This document shows positions 56,381 to 64,000 of a stretch of DNA of 64,000 bases, one piece after another. Each line of letters starts with the position of its first letter. Within the stretch, counting starts at the first letter, position 1. Made by a program: the position numbers and the translations under genes. Source of the DNA: Anthostomella pinea (taxonomy: Eukaryota; Ascomycota; Sordariomycetes; Xylariales; Xylariaceae); NCBI GenBank assembly GCA_963556695.1, contig CAUWAG010000020.1, positions 744,001 to 808,000 on the forward strand. Direction: 5' to 3'. Below the pieces are notes generated by a model, which saw only the letters and a list, made by a program, of their open reading frames with translations, had not been told where the DNA came from and did not search any database.

Positions 56381-57938
56381 GGGGGTTCCTCAGTTGAGGG
56401 CATGTAATTTTGGGACTGGAAGATGGTCATTTCTTGGCCGGAAGTGGATACATTACTGTTAATAAGATGCATGCATGGTGGTCCAGCGCTGTCATGACCG
56501 TCCGGTGCGGATTCGTATGCACATTGATGGGAGTTACTGCCTGCTTTTCACTCGTTCGGAATGGATCACGCAACCAGCGGTCTCTTGTACGAGATTAGTA
56601 ACGTTGGGCTGGCTGTATAGCAGGGCTGTAGACTGTATGACGATCATCGTATCTGCTGAAGGCAATCAGTCTTGGTATTGCTCTTGGTACCGTCGATCTC
56701 TAGTGTCAACTACAACCCACTCCATTTAAGAGATAGCAAGACGAAACACCAGTCCCTCCTCCCATAGGATCGCGGTGTCCATGGACCATCACCAGGTCTC
56801 GGTCTCGGTGCCGACCGGATCCTACCGCATCATGTAAAGCACCCGGGGTGGGGGGGGGGGGAAGGAACGAAGGAAGGAAGGCGTCATGGAGGCCGCCGAT
56901 ATTGAATATCACGCGTCCTAGTAGTGGTGCAGGCGTGGGATGGGACCTTATGGGTCGGAACACGGGTCTGCATCCTGCGATATATATTGGCGATATATTG
57001 GTGGTGGCATCGCGTAGCGTTGATGGAGGGCGGCAGGGAGGCAACTGCTATATTATGGAGTATTCCACTTCCTGCTGTACTATGGGAATGGTCTCGATAG
57101 AATCTGTATCCTTTGCTGTCTTGATGGGATCGAGAGGCATTGGTGGATGACGGCAAGTAGGCAACTACTGTGGAATCTCCCACTTCCTGTTGTACGTCTC
57201 CATAAACTCTGTATCCTTCGGTAGCTTGGTGGGATCGAGTAGTGTTGGTGGAGGACGGCTATCAGGGGGTGGTTTTGATATCAGCCAGTCTGGTGTTGGA
57301 TCGCTCGCCGGGAACGCGGACGGGTTCTGCAAGGTCGTGATTCCTCGCAGCGATGTGAGGTGTGAGGTGTGTGTGCCACGTCAAAGCCTCTTCCCTGCAG
57401 CTCGTCGTCATGGAGATCACACTCCTGCCACCCGTCGCGTCGCGGTGCATTGCGTTGTGTTGTATCGCGTTCGGAGCGATGGATGATGGACACGCATGCC
57501 TCGCCATTGATGTAGATCGCGTCAGTACAGCCAGTACGAAATTTGAAAATCAATCAGAAATTCGGTAGATCGCCCCTTCTGCGTTCTCGTGACCATGATC
57601 TTCCCCAACCGGCCCTCGGGACTAGTTGAAGGCTGGATTACTATTCACTGGTATCGGTGTGGGAGCTGGGGGGTCATCACGTATCTGGGATCTCGTGATC
57701 CTCTCGAATCCTGCCACCGCGGGGACCAATCACGGAATGGGGTGTCGACTAGCAGACGCTCCCACTTCGCGATCTTCGCTGTGTATATAGATCCTTTTCG
57801 GTGTTGGGCGGCCGGGATGGAGGTTGTAAAGTGCCGAGCTTAATGCTAACGGCAGCCCATGGTTATGGTTATGGCTATCTGACGGCGCTTGAGAAGTGGC
57901 TCGCGATGCCTCTAGACCGGATCAAGAGCTGCATGACA
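56381..57938. other. Intergenic with G-run and tandem repeats
   Basis: About 1.5 kb between the DUF726 gene and the transposon. It contains a poly-G run near 56847-56860 followed by GAAGGAACGAAGGAAGGAAGG, and a degenerate tandem array listed separately. No gene. Confidence 0.5.
57018..57260 (+). repeat. Degenerate tandem repeat, units of about 105-120 bp
   Basis: Words such as GTTGATGGAGGGCGGCAGGG / TTGGTGGATGACGGCAAGTA / TTGGTGGAGGACGGC recur at about 57020, 57140 and 57245. Between them AGGCAACT, CCACTTCCTG, CTGTATCCTT and GATGGGATCGAG (or GGTGGGATCGAG) also recur. There are two full units plus a partial third. Confidence 0.7.
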
Positions 57939-57940
57939 TA

Positions 57941-58030
57941 CCATCCGACCCCCCGAACCGGCACACCCCCACTACCGGCACAGCCAAACCCCGCCACCAC
58001 CACCAAAAGACCCCCCTACTCACTTACACG
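57941..58030 (+). repeat. Terminal inverted repeat, left
   Basis: Begins CCATCCGACCCCCCGAACCG. It matches the reverse complement of 60087-60175 over its full length with a few mismatches and small gaps, and ends in ACTCACTTACACG. Confidence 0.9.
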
Positions 58031-58093
58031 CATTTGAGGCTGTATAGGGTCGAAAAAATCAGCAAAATTATCATTCTGTGGTGTTTTGGCTGC

Positions 58094-59902
58094 TCAATCG
58101 ACGTATCTAGCCGGCGCCCGGATTGACCGCCCAGATCTAGTCATCTGGGCTTCTGCAACAGGGGCTTCTACAGCCTCCTCAGCGTCCGCAACCTCCTCGT
58201 CCTCCTCCACCCCGTCTTCAACAACCTCCGACTCTGAAGAAGAAGAAGAAGACTCTACAGCAACCGGAACTAACGGATTACCACCCTGGGCTAGTATTTC
58301 TATCATTGTCATGAACTTTTTGTTGGGATTTAGTATCTTCTTCCTCTTCTTGGGCCGTAGCCGCTCCAGTTCAGCCTCCAGGGCCCTGATCTTCTGGTCT
58401 TTTATGGCCAGCTCCGTCTCCTGGTTCTCAAAGGCATGGGAGATCTTCCGGAACTTCAGCCGAGTGGCTGGGGATCGGTTCTTCCCGAAATCCCGGATTT
58501 GCCGGCTCGTGGTAGGGGTCTGTTGGTCCTCCGGCTCCGAGTCTTCCTGTTCTTCCGGCTCGTGGGTCTTCCGCTTGTCTTCTTGGATTTCTGGATAGTC
58601 TAGACACTTTTTGCGGCTAATTGGGTAGCACCCCGTTACTCGGAAGCCCGAGCGGATGTTTTTTGGCGTAAACGCCATGTCCCTTGCCTTGCTATAACAG
58701 CGGATAAAGTTGATCTTGTTAACAGGAGAGGAATCAGTCAGAGAATTTAACTGGGTAAGGAATCTCTGGTAATAGGACTTGAGGGCGTTATAGGGGCCGT
58801 TATCCAGTGGTTGCATTCCATGGCTGGTATGTGCTGGGAAAAAGCATAGCAAGATGTTGGCAAAATAACACCGCATCATAAATTCGTCCTTTCTACAGTC
58901 AGTTGCTGTTTAAATCGGAATAAATTAAATAACCAGTAAATAAAATAGAAAAAATTGGTGTACGTACGGAGGTATGGCTACCATGGCCATCTAGGATCAA
59001 AAGGACTGGTTCCCACTGCTCCTGGCCACGAATTTCATCTACTTGTGGTATGAAAACGTGCTCAAGCCACTGGCAGGCGATATCGTTACTGGTCCAGCCG
59101 TTTTCTGACGTTATATAGTACCAGTCGGCTATCTTCTGGAATTCCTCGAGGAACCACTGCGCTTGAAGATCTTTTCCCTTGAAAATCAAGCCTGGTTTGA
59201 GTACTCTACCGGTAGCTGAAATGGTCTCGATGAAAGATGTCCACGAGCGGCCCTGGGGGCTCTTTAGGAAAGCTTTCCTCGTCTCAGAACTTCCCAGAAC
59301 TAGGGAATCGATGCCTATAAGGGTAGTTAGTTGACTGTGAGGGTAGGGGGCTTGAAAGAGTTACCAAAACCCGACATGATGCCGCCCTTATCGACATTGT
59401 ACGTATTTTCTGGCTTCACCCAGCCGTAGTCCTCCAAGATGTTAAAGAACCAGTTCACAGACTTAGGGGTAAACCCCTTAAACTGAGCGGATTCCATTCG
59501 CTTGCCGATTTTAGTCTGAATGGTAGGGTTGTGTCGTTTAAAGCTGTCCATATAGTGGTTCCCAAGTGGTGCGAAATCCCCCTTTCTTTTTAGGAGTTCT
59601 ACCACAATTTCCCTGACGGCTGAGTGAGAAGGGGCAAGCCCCAAAGTCTCCTGGCGCAATATCCAGGCTGCTACCTTGCTTTCTTGCTCGGGAGAAATTC
59701 TCTGCTCGGTGGTGTGAGCCTCCGTTTTAGTCCCTCTCCCCCTTATGCGTGCTGACAGCGTGCTGGCCGGGACGCCGTATTTTTGGCTGGATTTTCTCAC
59801 GGATATGCCATTATCTGTGACGTCTAGGTAGGCATCCACCACATCATCCTCTGTATACGTGGGCGGAGGCATCGTGGCTGGCTTCAGGATGCTGTGGTGC
59901 AT
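58094..59902 (-). CDS. Fot1/pogo-family transposase (DDE type)
   Basis: The cut-and-paste transposase of the surrounding element, 559 aa in three exons: 59902-59365, 59314-58968 and 58888-58094. Introns (GTAACT with branch CTAAC; GTACGT with branch CTGAC) join in phase. The N-terminal psq-type helix-turn-helix is ISVRKSSQKYGVPASTLSAR (about residue 33). A CENP-B-type DNA-binding region follows (VAAWILRQETLGLAPSHSAV, GNHYMDSFKRHNP). Catalytic carboxylates are Asp in YNVDKGGIMSG, Asp in LLILDGHGSHTS and the third Asp in HGMQPLDNGPY, the DDD arrangement of pogo-like enzymes. The C-terminus has a helix with RPKKRKKILNPNKKF, a possible nuclear localisation signal, and an acidic tail. The start could also be the Met ten residues later (MPPPTYTEDD). 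Confidence 0.9.
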
Positions 59903-60086
59903 GAGGGACAGGGGCTCACAGAGAGAATTCTACAGCAAATTTGCATTTAAGGGCGGGGCACGGAGGCTGCTAAATGCCGATGCCGATGGCCCAGCAATTA
60001 AATAATCTACATTCCGCTAAACACCAAGAAAAGGGCTATCTAACCATCTAAAGAAAGTCTAGATACCCTCAAAAAGGGCTGTAATC

Positions 60087-60175
60087 CGTGTAAGTGAGTA
60101 AGGGGACTTTTGGTGGTGATTGTGGGGTTTGGCTGTGCCGGTTGGGGGGGTGTGCCGGTTCGGGGGGTCGGATGG
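60087..60175 (-). repeat. Terminal inverted repeat, right
   Basis: The reverse-complement partner of 57941-58030. It ends CGGGGGGTCGGATGG immediately before the target-site TA. Confidence 0.9.
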
Positions 60176-60177
60176 TA

Positions 60178-62839
60178 CTTGACAGTACTACCTCGCCCCA
60201 GCCGGCGTCAATCGTGAGTATGTTTATGTCATCTCAGAGTAGTATGCGGTCGTCAGTGAGAACGCAAGACAGTTCTTACTGTATGCCGCTACGCCATGCA
60301 GCATGCAGCCCGTTTCGTACCTGTTGCGACCAGTTCCTATCAGACGATCAATCGTACCATCGCAGGTCGCAGCTTTGGCCGTACCTTGCCGCCTGTCACC
60401 CTTCGTCCGTCTGTAGAAAGAGACGAGATGAGATGAGCTGGAATGATGACGGCTTGTTCGCTCGCTGCTATCTGCATCGCAGCACACATCAGAGCCGCTG
60501 AGCGTGGGTGTGCTGACTATGCGCCGGCTGAGAACTGGTAACCGCTTGGTGATCACCTGATAACCGCCCGGATCTTCACTCGGTGTTGGATAACTAACCA
60601 ACACACACGACTGTCTCGATGTCGATCGAGGGAAGAGAGACGGTGTTTCAATCGTGGGTTAGATGTTTCATGGATTCGGACAAGGTCTTTGATCGGTTGT
60701 GCTGATTATCAGCTGATCAGTGATGACCTTTTCACGGCAAGCAGCTGCAATTGACTGGTGGATGAGGCAAGATTACTCCTTGCAGCCCGATTTCAACGGG
60801 TCAAACATGATTACTCCTAGGTAGTCCTCGACTACATGTACGATATGCACAAGTCGGGCATCAGCCCAAAGCGACCTGAGTAATCACGGGACCGACCGCT
60901 GGCAGACAGCAACTTGAAGGCATAAAGGAAGGATGTTAGGTCGCACCTTCGCAGGCACGGGGCAGGCAGGACTCATCATGATGGGGGCCGAGACGAGTGC
61001 AGGTGGGCAGAATCCCCATGTCGGGTACCTTGGTACATGTAATAGGGGGGAGGGGCGGGGCTGCACCGGGTCAGGCAGGCCAGGGATGGGGTCAGCCCCT
61101 GTTGCTATTTTTTACCTTTTTTACCTCGCACAGTCTTACACAGCTCAGCCCATCTTATCACATCCACAGTCCTGAGTCCACCCACCTGCGACTTCTCGTC
61201 TCCAGTCTCCTCCATCGCCGGTTTCACACCTGTTCGGATGGATGCGACGGGACGATGGAACATTGAACAAATCAACATTACGTTCATAGACTGATATACG
61301 GTACTCCTCTTTTAGTCGTACTGTACTCCAGGCCTGGGCGAAAGTTCGCCTTGATCCCGAACACCTTCTTATCCTCTCCCGTCCCACCACCTTTTGTTTT
61401 AGTCTCCGTCAGACGTCCCCATTTCAATTTTGAATCCTTCCCCAGGATTCTCGGGGCCCACGCCTCAAATCACCGGCACCCGACGGATCTCTGTCACTCT
61501 CTCTCAAAAGTGGGTGATCCAGCCTGAAGGATCGAGCACCCCTTCACGTTACGTACCTCCCTGTCCAGAAGCCCGAGCACGACTCAGCACGACTCGAGAG
61601 TGACAGTCAACAGTCAGCATTGCGAGGCCCAACCATCAATGATCATATCATGAAGGCGGTGCAAATTCCGCCTCTCACCGTCTCACCGTCTCACCGTCTC
61701 ACTCGGTCATACCTAGCATAACGGCATTTGCTGACTGCGGTCGAAGTGGTCGAATGCAGAATACTGCACCGTTCGTTAAGCCCGGTAGTATTGCAGCACC
61801 GGCAATTGACCGATCTGTTATCACACAGTCGCTTTACTACTGGGGACTTAATATGCGTTGAGCTGGCATGTTACTACATTGGAACGTGAAACCGCGCAAG
61901 TCCACCACCCTTCTGACCGTACCCACCTACCAGGCTACCCCAGGGATAACCGGCCTGCATATCTTCATGTAACACCATGGCATCGTATCTATCTTTAACC
62001 CGATTGATCCGTGCGCGGGGTTAGTCGTGAGCGACTGTCGACCAGAGCCGTTCGCGCGCGCGAGGACGGCACAGGACGCACACGGTACACCAGCTTGGAA
62101 CCGCTAACGGTCGCTTTTCGGCCAGGCAGCCCAGGCCACCCTCTCGACCAAATGAACGTGATAGCTCATGGATGATGGCGGCGTGCGGCGTAGTTGGCCA
62201 TGGAGCTGGACACATTATTGGACAGTGACCAATTCCGCACCGGGGCCCAGTGAAGCCAACAAGTGAAGGGACCCCGAATAAACTATTCATGGGATGACCG
62301 GGGCGATGATCTTGCCGGCATGGCAGCGGATTGGCCAACGAGATGGAACCATTCATCGTGTAGAGACAAGATACAGGCGCAGGCTGGAGCCCGTGGCTTG
62401 CTGACTTGTGAGTCTGTGACAATCAGATCACTCGTCCAGCGGCTTCACTCGTCCAGATCCTTGCAGGCGAAGCTGAAGCTGACGGTGCGGAATTATGCCC
62501 AGCCCAGCCCACCCCTGCCCTTACACTGACATCTTTCCCTTCCTCTGGCTCCTTCACTTTCTCCCACGATTCCCACATTCACCCACTGTCCTGTTCTCTG
62601 TATTCTCTGTACTCGGCTGCCTGGCGCGTTCGATTAATAATATTTTGCCTTATCGCCTCATGCAACGTCAAAGGCCGTATACCCAACATCACGGACGTAT
62701 CGAACCCGTGCGCAACTCGTAACATCGGGCCCAGTGCCGTGGGCATGCAGGCGTTGAGGACTGGATATTCCTTGGGCTACTTGGAGTCAGGCCGACGACG
62801 CGCGACGAGGGACACCGGTCTGGCTAGGACCACACGACG
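60178..62839. other. Intergenic, probable long promoter and leader
   Basis: About 2.7 kb between the transposon and the last gene. There is no convincing gene; frames such as 60224-60604 (-) have no domain. It holds a small tandem repeat at 61673-61702 and pyrimidine-rich sequence near 62530-62600. Confidence 0.45.
61673..61702 (+). repeat. TCTCACCG tandem repeat
   Basis: Three exact 8-bp units plus a partial fourth. Confidence 0.85.
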
Positions 62840-64000
62840 ATGAGGCTCGATGTCTCGCTATTCGGGCTCCTGACCTGCTTGTTGGGACTGGCAGTAGCAG
62901 ATTATCCCACGAGACCACCCGCACAGGGGGAAGAGACGGACGACGATGACACAGCAACGGTGACAACGGCCTCGGCGTCTTCAAATTCTATTGTTTCCCT
63001 GGCGTCGGCACTTCCGACTCCGGCCGTGTTTCCGGAAGATTCGGGGAACCGGACGCTACAGTTTGTGAAGGGCGACGGGATCAGCGAATTGACAGTTACT
63101 GCTGTCAACCTGGTCAAATTTCGTGGCGATGAGGTTATTGCGAGAGCCGAGTTCACGACAGCAACCACGCCGAGCACCAACGCGAGTCTGGATAAGCGGG
63201 ATGATGATCTGGACGACAGAAGCTTGCTGCCTCCTCTCCCATTAGCGAGTAAGCCATAATTCCTCGTAGTATTATGGCCACACAGCTGACCAGCATCGAC
63301 AGCGGGAAACGATAGCGTCATACTAGCATTTACCACGCAGAAGGACATCTATGAGAAGCACATCAACGAGGCTCTGTATCTCGAGTTTCAGTGGGAGAAC
63401 TCGACATCGAGTGGCAGCAGCTTTAGTCCGGTACTAGCAATATACAGCACCTACGACGGGGATGCGGGTGCACTGCAGGCACTGCAGGAGACGGGCAAGA
63501 TGGACGGAGAACCGGCAAAACCAGAGAGCATCACGGGCTCGGCCGACGACTCAAACCCAACGACGGCCCCGAGCACGGGAGCCGCCACATCGACGCCGAC
63601 CTCCGAAGCCTCTGGAAATCAGCAGGGCGTCGAGGACTCTTCGAGCAGCAGCAGCAGCAGTGGTGGCGGCGGACTCTCAGACGGTGCCATTGCCGGCATA
63701 GCCGTGGGCTGCACGTTGGCCGGCCTGGCGCTCCTCGGCGGCGTCCTGCCCTGGTTCTTCTGCTTCCGGCGGCGACGGCGCGGTAGGAACCACCGCAACA
63801 AGGCCGGCTTCGCGACGGACTCGGGCTCGCGTGCCATGATGTTCGGCAAGGAAATCACGTCGGAGTCGACGACGCACTCGACGTACGGCGGCGCCGACGA
63901 CGGCGCCAGTGGGCGCGGCATCACGCTCGACGGGCATGTTGCGAGTACTCCGGGCGGAAGGCCGAGTCTGGCGCTCGATCTCGACCATGACGCCTACGCG
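62840..64000 (+). CDS. Secreted single-pass membrane protein, 3' end outside the window
   Basis: A type I membrane protein of the cell surface, incomplete at the window edge. Residues 1-21 (MRLDVSLFGLLTCLLGLAVA) form a signal peptide with cleavage before DYPTRP. Exon 1 is 62840-63248. The intron starts GTAAGC and ends at CCAG (63293) or at GACAG (63302), and both keep the frame. The extracellular part (ELTVTAVNLVKFRGDEVIA, DSVILAFTTQKDIYEKHINE, LYLEFQWENS) has several N-glycosylation sites and ends in a Ser/Thr/Gly-rich stalk with a poly-Ser run. The membrane span is GAIAGIAVGCTLAGLALLGG, followed by FCFRRRRRGR as stop-transfer. The cytoplasmic part is open to the window end. The layout is like fungal wall-stress sensors (Mid2/WSC type), but no WSC or kelch domain is visible, so the role is unassigned. 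Confidence 0.78.

Larger units (their letters stand above)
57941..60175 (-). mobile_element. Complete Fot1/pogo-type (Tc1/mariner superfamily) DNA transposon
   Basis: A 2235-bp element bounded by terminal inverted repeats of about 90 bp, flanked by TA on both sides (57939-57940 and 60176-60177). That duplication is the mark of Tc1/mariner-type insertion. The outer 30 bases of the two ends are identical and the inner 60 are imperfect. It carries one gene on the minus strand, the transposase (58094-59902), with no stop or frame break. That makes it a candidate for an autonomous element. Inside each terminal repeat the word ACCGGCACA occurs twice, which may be a doubled transposase binding site. 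Confidence 0.9.

Overview
This is nuclear DNA of a filamentous ascomycete (Pezizomycotina, most likely Sordariomycetes). Genes lie on both strands far apart. They carry short introns of about 50-165 nt with GTRNGY donors and CTRAY branch sites. The products are fungal: Zn2Cys6 regulator, NmrA-like protein, old yellow enzyme, BBE-like oxidases, Caf120, Utp23, Ptc7 and a Fot1-type transposon. Exon joins below were worked out by hand from splice signals and reading phase. No tRNA, rRNA or CRISPR array was recognised.

Region 1 (1-34.5 kb) looks accessory. It holds a broken ankyrin-repeat gene, a Zn2Cys6 transcription factor with a stop codon inside its zinc cluster, an NmrA-like protein, a large coiled-coil protein and two unusual protein-kinase-like genes on either side of an old yellow enzyme. 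Then follow a DAO-type flavoprotein, a cytochrome P450 with three single-base frame breaks, a short-chain dehydrogenase and two BBE-like FAD oxidases. Between the two oxidases are transposon relics: a MITE-like inverted-repeat unit, a decayed copia-type gag and the end of a pogo/Fot1 element. This many redox enzymes without a PKS, NRPS or terpene synthase suggests a tailoring or detoxification island, or part of a cluster whose backbone gene is elsewhere. That grouping is inference.

Region 2 (35-56.4 kb) is conserved housekeeping: COP9 signalosome subunit 4, an SGNH/GDSL hydrolase, Caf120 of the CCR4-NOT complex, mitochondrial PP2C phosphatase Ptc7, the SSU-processome protein Utp23 and a TMCO4/DUF726 membrane protein with a GxSxG lipase motif. 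A 4.7-kb gene-free stretch separates the divergent Caf120 and Ptc7 genes.

Region 3 (56.4-64 kb) contains an apparently complete Fot1/pogo transposon (57941-60175) with about 90-bp terminal inverted repeats, a TA target duplication and an uninterrupted three-exon transposase. It ends with a secreted single-pass membrane protein that runs off the window.

The least expected observations are the nonsense codon between zinc-ligand cysteines 4 and 5 of the regulator, the 17-bp direct repeats bounding extra DNA in a kinase-like gene, the intact transposon with a decayed relative 26 kb away, and two BBE paralogues that share a first-intron position and a predicted length.
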